Below are positions 1-11,326 of a stretch of DNA of 64,000 nt, one piece after another. The position numbers were made by a program, and so were the translations under genes. The first letter of the stretch is position 1, and each line of letters starts with the position of its first letter. The notes under the pieces were generated by a model, which made no database searches, had not been told where the DNA came from, and was given only the letters and a program-made list of their open reading frames with translations. Origin of the DNA: Artocarpus heterophyllus (taxonomy: Eukaryota > Streptophyta > Magnoliopsida > Rosales > Moraceae); contig CM046330.1 in the NCBI GenBank assembly GCA_025403435.1, forward strand, positions 28,965,713-29,029,712, read 5' to 3'.

Positions 1-13
1 TATATTAAATAAA

Positions 14-3000
14 TTAACATTTTTTTCTCTTTTTTTTCATTAGTTCCTCAATACATATCCATTCCACATCTTCACGAAACAAATGCAAAACATTATCTTC
101 AAAATCATCTATCTCTTCAATAGGTGGTAATCTCTTTATGAATGAAGGGATGTCTAGGCAATCCTTGGTAACTTCTTCACTGTCAATAAATACTCTTGGC
201 TTCAATGGAACAACTAGGGAAAATTCCAAATCTTCAAGGTCCATTGTATAAGAAACTTGGATTGCTTATAATGCCATAATGAATAGATCATTTTTGTATC
301 CTAATCTTCTAAAGTCAACCACTGTGATGTTGTCATTATTAGTCTTAACATAATTATTCTCAGCCCATTTGCACTTAAAAAGTACTATGCGCAATCTGCC
401 ATAATCAAGTTCCCAAATATCTTCAATGAAACCAAAATAGTTCATGGTCCCATATACCGGATTCTTGTTGTTGGCGAAGGCAATATGTATAGCCTCGGCT
501 TAGAAAGTCACACCGCTATTTTGGACAGGATGTTTCTCATGTCTTTCATGAGTGTAGAAAGTGTAACCATTTATGGAATAGGATGTATACCTTGTAACTA
601 CCAACGACGGTCCTCTAGCTAGGTTCTTCAAGTCTTATGACATGCCTCCATCTTGTAATGTAGAGCACTTGCCATAGATGTGTGCTCTAATCCACAATTG
701 AAAGGTCTGGTTGTGTTCATCTTGCAATCACTTCTCATTTCTTGCTCTAATCCACAACCATCTTGGGTTTGCTTTTTTTAATTCGTTCATGTGCTCCTCA
801 ATGAAAGGCTCCATTTCATTAGCATTGTGCAAGACATAAAGACAGGCTTGCTCCCACTTCTCTCGATTTACCAAGGAAGGATTACCAGTAGATAGTCCTC
901 TAGCCTTAATGTTTATAGTCTTTGGCACTCTAATTGCTTCCACATTAGACAAGTATTCGGAGCAAAATTCAACCGATTCCTTAGGTATGTAACCTTCTAC
1001 AACACATCCCTTCGGCCTATTTCAGTTTTTCTCATAGCCCTTCAAAACCTTCATAAATTTGTCAAATGGGTACATCCATCTCAAATACACCAATCCACAT
1101 AACTTAACTTCGTGTACTAAGTGCACTATTAGATGAATCATGATGTCAAAAAATACCGATGGAAAATACTTCTCAAGCATGCATAAGGTTTGCACCAACT
1201 CCGATTACAGTGAATCTAGCATAAGTGGATCAATTACCTTGGAGCATATTGAATCGAAGAACGAGCACAACTTGGTAATTGCAAGTCTCACATCCTTTGT
1301 TAGAATACCCCGCAAAGCAAGTGGTAGTAATTGCTACATTAACACATACAACATGTGTTTTCATGCTAATAAGTTTCAAATCCTTTATCGACACCAACTT
1401 TTTAAAGTTTGAAGAATACTTGTCCAACACTTTCAATGAAGCAAGCCATTCACAAAGCTTTCTTTTTCCGCTCTTGATAACATGTGCTTTGCTGGAGGTA
1501 AGTAAGTGTGATTCCCTTTTTTCTTGGGAAACAAATTAGGCCTAATCTCCATTTCCATGAGATTCAACTGAGCTTTTTCACCATCCTTAGTCTTGCTTGG
1601 AATGTCAAGCAACGTGTCAACTATGGATTCACAAATGTTTTTCTCAATATGCATAACATCCAAATAATGACGAACACAAAGTGTCTGCAGGTATGGAAGA
1701 TAAAAAAAGATTGATCTTTTTTTTCCATGGTCTATCAATTAGCAGCTCGTCCTTACCTTGCTTTCTCTTCCCGAACACCATTCTTATGTCTTTTACCATT
1801 TTAAATATTTGTTTACCTATCAAAGGATGAGGATGGTCTCTTTCTTCACTATTGCCATCAAAGGCTTTCTTTTGTTTGTGGTAACGATGATCTCATGGCA
1901 ACCATCTTCTATGACCAAGAAAAATAGTTTTCTTACCATTCTTCAACCGTTTATGAGAAGTTTCCGTCATACAAATAGAACAACCAATAGAACTCTTCAC
2001 CGAATAACCAGATAAATTACCATATGCGGGGAAGTCCTTAATTGTCCATATCAATATTGCATGGAGTATGAACGTCTCTTATCGGAAAGCATCGCTAACT
2101 TCGACTCCATTTTCCCACAAGTTTTTTAGGTCATTGATTAACGGTTCCAAGGATACATCAACTTCATTGCCTGGTTAGTAAGGACCTGAAATCAATAAAG
2201 ACAACATTAAAAACTTCTGCTTCATGCACATCTTTGGAGGGAGATTGTAGTTAACAAGTATTAAGGGCCAGGTGCTATGCCTACTACTCAAGTTACCATG
2301 TGGGTTCATTCCATCTGTCAACAAAGCAAAATGTATATTTTTTTGGATGTGCACTAAAGTTGAGATGATTAGCTTCAAAAGTCTTCCATTATGGTGAATC
2401 CGCTAGGTGTCTAAGCATATCATCATCAACCCGTTTGTCATGATGCCATGTCAAATTCTTGGCATGTTCTGGGTTTCCAAATAACGCCTCAAATGTGGTA
2501 CTCGTGGAATACACCATAACATTTTCTTTGGCACTCCATTCTTACCGTCTTTTGGCTCATTTCCTTTCTTCCACCTTGCTTGTTGACAAACAGGACAATA
2601 ATTCTTGTCCTCTTACTTATTCCCATAAAGAACACTATCATTTTCACAAGCGTGAATTTTTTCATACTCTATTCCCAAAGTGCTTAAAGTCTTCTTAGGC
2701 TCATACATACTAATTGATAATTTATTACCCTCTGGTAGAAGCCTTCCTAAAAATTCTGAAAGCTTTGTGAAACTAGAATTTGATAGCCCACGTGACGCTT
2801 TTAAATTCCATAATCCAACTCAAGTAGACAATTTGGTGAAATTGGTACACCCCTCATACACGGTTGTCTTAACATCATTCATTATTGTCTTAAATAAATC
2901 TAAACGGTGCAAGAAGTGTTCTTCCAAATCATTGACCATGTCAACCATATTATCGTGATCATTTATATTATCCTCTGCAATAGCTTCCTTTTCTTTACTT

Positions 3001-3244
3001 ACTAAAGTTGGATTGAAATTAGACTCATCATGAAAATGCCACATTTGATAACGACTTATAATTCCATTTTCAAATAAATGTCCTCTAACAAGTAAAATTG
3101 GATGCAATCTATGGTTTTCACACTGAACACAAGGACACCGAATTTTATCACGTTGCCATGACTTTTGGCAAAATCCAAGAACTCTTCCACACCATTCACA
3201 TATTCTCTAGACAATCGAAAATCCCACTTCCATTTCTCATCCAT
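14..3244 (-). pseudogene. Tnp2-type CACTA transposase, degraded
   Basis: This is a remnant of the transposase that cuts and pastes CACTA elements. Reading leftward, the start at 3244 gives a transposase-associated N-terminal domain (MDEKWKWDFRLSREYVNGVE). The Tnp2 core follows, with NPHGNLSSRHSTWP near 2300 and HYLDVMHIEKNICESIVDTL near 1670. The DUF4218-like part comes next (VLDKYSSNFKKLVSIKDLKL near 1410; a FMKVLKGYEKN-type stretch near 1040 and ANEMEPFIEEHMNELKKANP near 820), and an acidic C-terminus ends at 14. The domain order is that of full-length plant Tnp2 proteins. The pieces lie in different frames separated by stops and frameshifts, and some could be introns. Family assignment is firm; coding capacity is lost. 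Confidence 0.8.
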
Positions 3245-3639
3245 TTTGTAAGTCCTAAATTGAAATAATAAATGACAAATATTCAATTAAAATTAAATTC
3301 ACAAAATATATACATACCCACCATATCTATTCTAATCATAAAACATGTATAAAAACATTCACCCATCATAAAATAAATTACACATATCCATCATAAAAAA
3401 AATAAATCATACCCATGATCCATAATACAATAAACACGGATTAAACAACAAAATCAACAACAATTTATCAATTTCAGATTAAACAACAAAATCAGCAACA
3501 ATTTATCAATTTTTAATAAAAACTTACAATTAGGAAGGAGATTAAGGAGTGTGGAGGTGGAGAGGGACAATGGTAGCAGTTTTGGAGGGGTCTGTGTTCG
3601 CATTTAAGAGGTGAGTTTTTGATTTATGTCTGATTGTTG

Positions 3640-3842
3640 AGGTGGAAGGAGGGGTTTTAAGTGAGTTACCACGACGGTTTTTGAAAAAAACCATCATGGT
3701 AGGTACTGACTCTGCCACGAGAGTTTTATGACGGTTTTCATCTTCGCTGGCATAACTCCTTGCATTTTTTCCCCTTATAACAACGGTTTTTTGAGAAAAT
3801 GCCGTTAAATAAAGATTGTATAATCTCAAGTTTGTTGTAGTG
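3640..3842. repeat. CACTA terminal and subterminal inverted repeats
   Basis: The 200 bp inside the terminus contain several copies of ACGGTTTT and its complement. Examples are the hairpin-like ACGACGGTTTTTGA with AACCATCATGG near 3670-3700, GACGGTTTTC near 3731, and AACGGTTTTTTGAGAAAA with GCCGTT near 3782-3806. In this superfamily such subterminal motifs bind the TnpA-like protein. The terminal CACTACAACA lies at 3833-3842 on the minus strand. Confidence 0.7.
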
Positions 3843-6350
3843 CATGTTTATTTACAAAATCAGATATGAGAGTTTTGTGGCCCCACACAATATAGGGAAT
3901 GAAAAAAGGGAATATCAATGCTCTCATTTCCTTTAGTATTGATTTCCTATCAATGGAATTGAATACCATATTTACTTGGATGTCCAAATTCAAATGTTGT
4001 TATTTAAATAGCAACTAGTTATGTCAAAATGATATTTTAATAACTATAATGAATAAGATTCTCATTTCTAAGTAAGTAAATACTAGAAAGAAAATGGGAT
4101 TATTTTCTATTACCCCATCAAATAAGTAAACACTAGAAAGCGAATGAATGATCACTCTCAATATTTACTCTCTTTTTCAATCTCATTACTTTTTCCTTTA
4201 CATTTCTTTAAGATTTAGTAAACATAGCCAAGAATTCAAAAATTACTCTTGCAAAATATAGACCTTTCCAAAAAAAAAAAAAAGTGGAACTTGGTACTCA
4301 GTCTTTACTAAGATTCAGAAAACAAAAGAAAAGGAAAGAGGATAGTAGGTCTAAGAAACAAAGATAAATATACACGGCATGTAAAATCCTTATTTATTGA
4401 AACACTTGTTATATTAAAAAAAAAGGGAAAAACAAAAGAAAAATAGAAGAAGAAAAAAATAATGAAAACATTTGTAGCACAATGTGTAAGGATAGACTTT
4501 TTATTAAATATTTCTTGGCAAAGGAGGCTTATAGGTTTCAAAAAGCAAAGTAAAAAACGAAAAAAAAAAAAGCTAAAAAAAGAGGGTACAAGGGCTATTC
4601 ATAGCCTTACTCCTAGCAAAAGTCTATCTATCTGTTCTTCTTGTTTATGAAGGTAATGGTACACCATAGGCCTCAGTGGACAATGGCTGAGCAAGGTTCT
4701 CGTAAGCATCAGCAGAAGACGAGCAAATTAACATGGGCAAGGATGACTTTCACTTTAGTTTCCCTTTTGGAAACTACAGCATGAGCATGTGATAACTCAG
4801 ATCAGAATGATATCAATTGAATGTTCATACGTTCTTTTTGTTAGCCATGTTGTCATTTTGAAAAAAAAGGTCGTAATGTTCAGAACGTCAAGCATTGCGA
4901 GACTCCTATGCAACGTCGGACATCATTTTCTAAGGATGCCACACATCTCGAAGGTTATTGATGGAAAGCAATGGATCTTGGGGGAGTATTTTTAAATCAC
5001 TTTGAACTTCATAAAGAAGATCTACATCAATAGGATGACTTGGAGAAGGATTACTCCTAGCATAAGGCAAGACTGGAAGTGTAGAACAACTATCAGACAA
5101 TATTCTAAATAGTGATACCATACTCTATTTATAGGAAAAGGCCAACTAGTTTTCTGCATGTCTGAAAAGAAAAACTTTTCACATGCATGAGGCTAAATAT
5201 TTAGGAGAGATCTTAATCAAAGGGTGAAATCAGTAAACATTAGGTGGGAAATATTTAAGGCTAGACTTGAGTGATTTTAATTCAACATAATTATCCTGGT
5301 ATAAGAAAAAGCATGACTCAAAATGTGTTAGAACGAAGTTGAATCCTTGTACTGAACTTGGTGTTTTACAAACTTGAACCTAACATATTGAACCCAACAT
5401 GCTTATATTGAATTGGAATTAGGCAAACTGTTTGTTGAACCTACCATTTTACTGTATACAATTGTTCCTACCATAGTTCTACTCCAAGTATAATCTTAAC
5501 TCAGAAACTTTCCTACTTGGTATTCTACTCTACATAATCCGTACTTGGTATCAATATTTGGTATACTATAAACTTTTCTGCTTGGAATCATGCTAGGTAT
5601 GCTATACGTACTTAGTAAATATTCCTAACCTTGCACAGAATTCATTGTGAAATTTCCTTACTAACCCTGCAATAGGTACAATTGGTAGGATTGCCTATAA
5701 CCATACCTATAAATAACTCAAACACACAACACACGATATGTAGTTCATAAGCTAGAATTCAAGATTAGAACTTAGATCCTAAAGAAAGCTTACAAACAAT
5801 ATACAATCCATATTTAATCCAATAAAAGCTCTATCAATAGGGTTCTAGTCTTCCTTAGCAATATAATCTATACACAAACATAAACCTTACTATTGTTTTA
5901 GGAGATCCAATCATCTTCATCATGTTTGATAGTCATGCTTGGTACTCAAACCCGTAGGATTTTCCTTCGGTCCATATTCAAATATATATATATATATACA
6001 TATATATAAATATTCTCCTGCTTGTTTCAATGTAATAATTTGATTGTTGGAAATATTATTAAATGAAATTTCATAATTGTTAGCCCTTATAAATAAAATG
6101 TTCCCAACAAACTCGGAACACACCTATAATTTTTTTTGCATGTTCACAAATTGTCCATAAATTTTTAGTTTTGACAATCAACCTCCTAAACTTATCAAAT
6201 TGTTGCAAATTGGCCAAAATTGATAATGATGTTTTTCTCACCTATTTAAATGGCACTACCAAATTTGGGCTACATTGTAACAATTTAACAAGTTTAGGGG
6301 TCAATTTACCAAACTTAAAAAGTTTAAAGTGCTATTTGCCAAAATGATTA
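3843..6350. other. Intergenic, no gene recognised
   Basis: AT-rich sequence with homopolymer runs (for example 4270-4283 and 4559-4571) and a short TA microsatellite near 5978-6009. A 63-codon open frame on the minus strand (5121-4930, containing SHPIDVDLLYEVQ) looks more protein-like than its surroundings, but I cannot assign it to a family. 6130-6350 is a low-complexity stretch with repeated AAATTGGCC/ACAATTT-type words. Confidence 0.5.
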
Positions 6351-6551
6351 AAGTTCTTGAGTAAAATGCCAGTAAATCTTTTGAAGTTGACTACGAAACT
6401 AAATTTTAAGCTTGTGCCAGTAGAAAAAGAAGAAGTAGGAGATAAGTGCTGCACAGCAGCAAGAAAAAGAGTGGGCAATCAGGAGTTGAGAAATCTTTAT
6501 TTTAATGTTAATTATGAAAAATTAAAGAGCAATCACCGCATCAATAGTTAA

Positions 6552-6625
6552 AATAAAAATCGTCTTGGAATATTAGAGGTGGCTGCTTGTACATGAAAAG
6601 AAGGAGCATCAAGGAGACAGTGTGT
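6552..6625 (+). pseudogene. LINE ORF2, N-terminal sliver of the endonuclease domain
   Basis: This stretch reads WNIRGG, then a basic MKRRSIKETV, the usual start of the apurinic-like endonuclease of plant L1-type LINEs (family pattern: SWNIRGLG, then a basic helix). It stops abruptly at 6625/6626, where the outer retrotransposon LTR begins in mid-sequence. The matching rest of the endonuclease resumes at 26365, beyond the 3' LTR. Roughly 60 residues expected between the two halves are missing, so a deletion has removed both LINE and LTR sequence at this junction. The 64-codon frame just upstream (6357-6551) may be LINE ORF1/linker, but I cannot confirm that. Confidence 0.55.
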
Positions 6626-8620
6626 AAATGATGTTTTGAGTTTTAAAACACAACAATTTGTAAAATGTTAACAATACTCCGTTTTGCAAAACCGTGGGCG
6701 GCATATGGTTTTCGTACAGTAAAACCGCCCACCGATTTTCTCTATTTATTTCCTTCTTCTCTCTCTCTCTCCTCACTCTCACGCATCTCTCTCTCTTCCT
6801 CTTGATCTCTCTCTCGGCACCCTCTCTCTCTCTACATCTCTCTCTCAAATTTTTGAACTCCATTTCGAATCCAAGCTTCGGGATAGCAAGGAGGAGGCTC
6901 AGGGACATGATTCGGCAACCGAGAACGCGGATTGAAGCTTCGATTTGAGGTTAGATTTGAGATTTCTAAACTTTGTACAAAATTTTCAATTTTGTGTATT
7001 TTTCAAATCTAGGGTTGTTTAAGCTTAGAAAACCTTAGATTTGGGTTAAACGAACTTAGAACAACTAGAATCTAAGCTTAGATTGAAGAAAAACGGATTG
7101 AATTCAAGATTTTTCATTTTTCTCCTCATTTTCTCATTTTTGGATTTTTGAGGATTTTGAGTTTAAATCTTGTTTAAATGAGTCCAAACATGTTTTAGTA
7201 TGTTTTTCTATCAACTATGATTGTTTTTCATGCCTGGGATTTGAGAAAAACAGGTTAGAATCAAGATTTGAATTTTGGGGATCGAGAAACCCGTGGCTGG
7301 GATTTCTGGATTTTCCCAGTTCGGCAGGCCGGAGTGATGATCGGCAGGCCGGTGTTCTTCCGACCGACAGGCCGAACCTGGGGAAGTGTTCGGCCGACCG
7401 AACTTTGCTTCCGACAGGCCGAACTGTGCAGTTCGGCCGGCCGAAGCAGGGCATCCGGCAGGCTGACCGAGGCATGGAAAATTTTGTGATTTTTACCCGT
7501 TTTCACTGTTTTGAACCCTGATTTAAATCCCAACCTTATAGAATGATTTTAAAGGTACAAATGGCACACTAGGACATCATGAAATGATTTAGTAACATAG
7601 AATGTCTCGAACTAGATATTGATCGACTTAGTTTGTATCTAGGATCGTTCGTGGTTCCGTGGAGCTAACGTATAGCGGACCGGGATTACGGTGTGGGGCA
7701 CCGGCACGAGTATTGAGGTAGGACTTCTATCTTATTTCTTTGGTAGCCTGGTTTTGAAATGATTTGGCTTTGAAAAGGATTTCTATCAAAATGTTTTCAA
7801 CGGTTGTTTGAAAATGGTTTTATCGGTTATATTTTAATATACCGTGATTATGAAATGAATTTCATAATGAACGTAATTGACAACACTCGGTAATTGGATT
7901 TTGAATGATAATGATAATAATCACATAGGCATGATGCTATATCAGAGATCGGGTCATGTAGCGATCGACCTTGGGGGCAGGTCCCAAAACCCAGCTGGGT
8001 CACTACGGTGGTGATATCATGGTTTGCCTAGGTAAAAGAAAAATGGTATTTCTGATTGTGCGAGTAGACTGTTCTGGGTCAGGACGGTTCTACTCAAATT
8101 ATTTATTTATTTAATTATTTATTTATTTAAGTTTTCCTTGAGTAACTCCTAATTAATGACATGTTTCTTTGCATTAAATTATTTTATAAAACTTAGTCCT
8201 ACTGAGCCTTTCGCTCACGTTTATTGTTTTAAATTTCCCCCCTCTAGGTGGTTTCCCATTTAGGTTTGGAGAGGATTCTTCAGACCGAACTCAGGAGCAA
8301 TAGGAGGATTAATTTATATTTTGTATCATTTAATCAAGGCATGTAAGATTTAACTTTATCTGTATCCTGGACTGTGATTGTATTTATGATATTGTCAGAA
8401 CCATGTGTGTGCACAAGTTGTGGGTTGTGGAACCCACACTCGCGGTTCTTTATTAATTTTTATTACTTGCTTAATATTTATAAATTCTTTTATAAAAATG
8501 TGGTGGAAATCTTCTTATTTCTCGCTTAATTTGATCCTTAAACCATTAGTTTTAATTAAATCCTCTTTTAATTAATTTAAATAATCTACCACGTCACCTC
8601 CCGTACTCTGGGGCGTGACA
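6626..8620 (+). repeat. 5' LTR of outer element, first ~157 bp missing
   Basis: It aligns base for base with 24386-26364 from AAATGATGTTTTGAG onward but lacks the segment equivalent to 24229-24385, including the TGTAACGCCCC start. It ends GGGGCGTGACA at 8620. Many single-base differences from the 3' LTR are visible by eye in every 60-base line compared, clearly more than between the inner element's LTRs, so the outer insertion is older. A CT-rich run occupies 6752-6845. Confidence 0.88.
7318..7475. repeat. GC-rich array of CGGCAGGCCG-type palindromic motifs (outer 5' LTR)
   Basis: About seven imperfect copies of TTCGGCAGGCCGAAC-like words, for example TTCGGCAGGCCGGA, ATCGGCAGGCCGGT, TTCGGCCGACCGAAC and TTCGGCCGGCCGAAG, lie in a 150-bp GC-rich island inside an AT-rich LTR. 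The copy in the 3' LTR spans about 25080-25235. The same motif type recurs in the unrelated inner LTR. Confidence 0.75.
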
Positions 8621-8623
8621 GAA

Positions 8624-8635
8624 TGGTATCAGAGC
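8624..8635 (+). promoter_or_regulatory. Primer binding site, initiator tRNA-Met type
   Basis: TGGTATCAGAGC lies 3 bp after the LTR end. It is the standard complement of the 3' end of plant initiator tRNA-Met, used to prime minus-strand DNA synthesis, and it sets the plus orientation of the element. Confidence 0.92.
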
Positions 8636-8725
8636 TCAAGGTTATGAACCTTGGGAATTGTGCACACATAGGTTTGACAATGAAATACCTCTGACAGTCT
8701 AAATTTTATTTTCAGAAGTGAGAGA

Positions 8726-9865
8726 ATGGCACCTAGACGTCGTTCGACTGCTGACGCCGAGTTCAGAAACGATGAGAGCATGATGAGGTCCATGTTTGCG
8801 GCTTTTCGGCAGATGGCAGCCAGGGCTAGACCAGGAGATTTCGATGTTGGTAGTCGGCATGCGTACTTTAAGGAATTTCAGCGGGCGTCTCTTCTGACTT
8901 TTGATGGCAATGGGGATCCACAGTTGGTAGAATACTGGTTGGATTCGATCTTGAAGCATCTAGATACTCTTGGTGTGCCTGAGGAGTATCGTGTGGAGTT
9001 TGCTGCGTATAAGCTCGAGGGTGGCTCTAACACTTGGTGGAAACAGGCTAAGCATCTGGAGCGCGGTGGCGATATTAGTTGGGAGAAGTTCGAGGAGTTG
9101 TTCTATGATCGTTATTTTCCGCAGGAGTATAGAGATCAGAAGGCAGCTGAGTTCTACAGGTTGCAGCAGGGTGATATGTCAGTTCGGGAGTATGAGGCAA
9201 AGTTTAATGAGTTGGCTAGGTTTGCTCCATCAGCGGTGGCATCGGAGCGTGAGAAATGTATTAAGTTTCAGTAAGGGCTCAAGGCTCCTATTCGGCGGCA
9301 GTTGGTTGCTCTACGGCTTAGGAGTTTCGAAGAGCTTGTGTCGTCGGCGATCTCCGTGGAGAATGATTATGTGTAGTATTGTGAGGACCGAGCCAAGGCT
9401 TCAGGAGGACCGCAGAGGAGTGGCAGGAAGAGCACCAGTAGTCGTCCAGCTCCGGGGAAAGACAAGCAAGGCGGTGCGACCAGTGGTAGCAGCAGTTCAT
9501 CTGGCAGCGGGCGCAACAATCCCTACAGCTTTCATTGTCATTTCTGTCAGCAGCCTAGACACATCAAGAGGAATTGCCCGATCAAGAGTGCTCATCTTGG
9601 ATCTCAGATCGGGGAGGATGCCAGTCGTCAGTCTCAACCTCAGCCTCAGACCCTACCTCCGCCTCCGTAGTACCCGCAGTTGCAGTATCCGCAGTTCTCT
9701 CCTCAGCAATTCTCATATCCGGTACGGGGGCAGCAGCCGCAGCATTTTCAGCGCAGTGTTATTCAGTATAGAGCTCCGAGTATAGGTAGTGTGTAGTCGT
9801 CTCCATCTCAGCAGCATCGACTGAGTAATCCAGGACCCAGCAATGTCGGTAGAGGAAAAGGAAAG
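8726..9865 (+). pseudogene. gag: Outer element gag, four in-frame stops
   Basis: Gag is the capsid/nucleocapsid polyprotein that packages the element RNA. The ATG at 8726 opens a frame with the retrotransposon gag core (LVEYWLDSILKHL, then WWKQAK, YFPQEYRDQKAAEFYRLQQG, and MSVREYEAKFNELARFAP). It continues in the same frame to one CCHC zinc knuckle at 9536-9577 (CHFCQQPRHIKRNC, spacing C-x2-C-x4-H-x4-C), then a Gln/Pro-rich spacer. In-frame stops lie at 9272-9274 (TAA), 9374-9376 (TAG), 9668-9670 (TAG) and 9794-9796 (TAG). No frameshift was found in gag. The three TAG codons fit CAG-to-TAG changes. Nonfunctional as it stands. Confidence 0.85.
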
Positions 9866-9871
9866 GCGCCA

Positions 9872-10399
9872 GTGCAGGTTCATACAATGGCATCTAGAGG
9901 GTCAGATTCTCAGACTGGTAACGCGGTTGTCGATGGTATGATCTTGGTTTCTAGATCTTTAGCTCGTGTTTTATTCAATACCGGTGCCTCTCATTCTCTC
10001 ATTTCGAGTTCCTTTGTACATGCCTTGGGATTAGAGGTAGAAGAGTTTAATGAACCCCTAGTAATAACTTCTCCCTTGGGGCAGATGTGTGTAAATTGTA
10101 TGTGTAAATCATATAAAATAAAGATTGGGGATGGGATTTTGAAAAGTGATTTGATTATACTCCTTATGAGCTCCTATGATGTAATTCTAGGAATGGACTG
10201 GTTGTCCAGGTATAGTGCAGTCATGGACTGCCAACTTAGAAAAGTGACCCTAGTGTATGATAGGGGGACGGTGATCACTTACCGGGGTGGTGGTGATTGG
10301 TCAATGAGTGAGCGTCTCATGAAGTCGTGTCTAGGAGGGCGAAGGAATCTAGGTTGTTGTGCTTTTCTTGCCAATCTAGATTGGAGCCCTATGTTTTGA
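9872..10399 (+). pseudogene. Outer element aspartic protease region
   Basis: This continues the gag frame. The retropepsin-like motif is LFNTGASHSLIS, where the catalytic Asp of D-T-G/S-A is replaced by Asn (AAT at 9977-9979), so the protease is expected to be inactive. The downstream YDVILGMDWLSRY block, typical of gypsy proteases, is intact. The frame ends at TGA 10397-10399, and the reverse transcriptase continues in the next frame, so a frameshift lies near 10380-10400. Confidence 0.85.
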
Positions 10400-11326
10400 G
10401 AGGTAGTGCAGCGATTTTGGTGGTTGATGAGTTCGAGGATGTCTTCCCCGACGAGTTATCAGGGTTACCACCTTATCGGGAGATTGAGTTTGGTATCGAG
10501 TTGTTTCCAAGGACATCACCGATTTCTATGGCACCTTATCGGATGGCGCCGACAGAAATGAAGGAATTGAGGAAGCAACTTCAGGAGCTTGCTGATAAAG
10601 GATATATTCAGAATAGCACATCTCCGTGGGGAGCACCTGTTTTGTTTGCTAAGAAGCACGATGGGACTCTCAGGTTATGTGTGGATTATCGACAGCTGAA
10701 TCGTGTCACGGTGAAGAACAAGTATCCTTTGCCAAGGATTGATGAGCTATTTGATCAGTTGGGAGGTTCGCGGTACTTCTCGAAGATTGATTTGCATTCA
10801 GGTTATCATCAGCTCAGGATCAAGGAAGAGGATATTCCTAAGACAGCTTTTAGGACTCGGTATGGGCACTTTGAGTTTCTAGTTATGTCGTTTGGGTTGA
10901 CGAATGCTCCGACAGCTTTTATGGATTTGATGAACAGGATATTTAGGCCGTATCTAGATCAGTTCATGATCGTGTTCATCGATGATATTCTTGTGTATTC
11001 TAAGACTTGGGAGGAGCATGAGCAGCATCTTCGGATCGTGCTTCAGACTCTGCGGGAGCACCAGTTGTATGCTAAGAGGGAAAAGTGCGAGTTTTGGTTG
11101 ACTGAGGTCAAGTTTCTGGGTCATGTCATCTCGGAGCATGGTATTTCTGTGGATCCGTCCAAGATTGAAGCTATATTAGAGTGGGAACGACCAAGGAATG
11201 TAGCGGAGATTCGCAGCTTCTTAGGTCTTGCTGGTTATTACAGGAAATTTGTAAAGGATTTTTCGAAGATTGCAGCTCCGTTGACGAGATTGATCAAGAA
11301 AAATGTCAGGTTTTAGTGGGATGAAG
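10327..11326 (+). pseudogene. Outer element reverse transcriptase, cut by the inner insertion
   Basis: RNA-directed DNA polymerase domain of a gypsy pol. Visible blocks in order are [90 protein letters not shown] and the active site [10 protein letters not shown] near 10970-11000 (catalytic Asp pair present). The thumb/connection ([10 protein letters not shown], then [18 protein letters not shown]) follows. A TAG stop at 11314-11316 precedes the breakpoint. The reading resumes at 22186 in the RNase H region, proving that the inner element landed in this gene. Confidence 0.9.
11322..11326. repeat. Target site duplication of the inner element, left copy
   Basis: TGAAG at 11322-11326 immediately before the LTR start TGTAACGCCCC is repeated at 22186-22190 immediately after the other LTR end (GGGTGTTACA). 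A 5-bp duplication is the normal Ty3/gypsy integrase footprint. Confidence 0.93.

Larger units (their letters stand above)
1..3842 (-). mobile_element. CACTA (En/Spm) DNA transposon, open at the left window edge
   Basis: The right-hand boundary is clear: read on the minus strand, the element begins CACTACAACAAACTTGAG at 3842, the hallmark CACTA terminus. It is followed by short ACGGTTTT/AAAACCGT subterminal repeats and then a Tnp2-type transposase running leftward. The 3 bp just outside the terminus are CAT; a 3-bp target duplication is expected for this superfamily but cannot be checked because the other end lies outside the window. The coding part is broken, so this copy is not autonomous. 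Confidence 0.85.

Noticed and set aside
7215..7533. Overlapping open frames of 73-90 codons on both strands in the GC-rich LTR array (and 24975-25293)
   Set aside because: They arise from the repetitive palindromic motif, which is stop-poor in all frames. They lie inside LTRs and encode repetitive Arg/Pro/Cys words with no domain.
8970..9785. 271-codon plus-strand frame overlapping outer gag
   Set aside because: It is the +1 shadow of gag; the zinc knuckle and capsid motifs are in the other frame.
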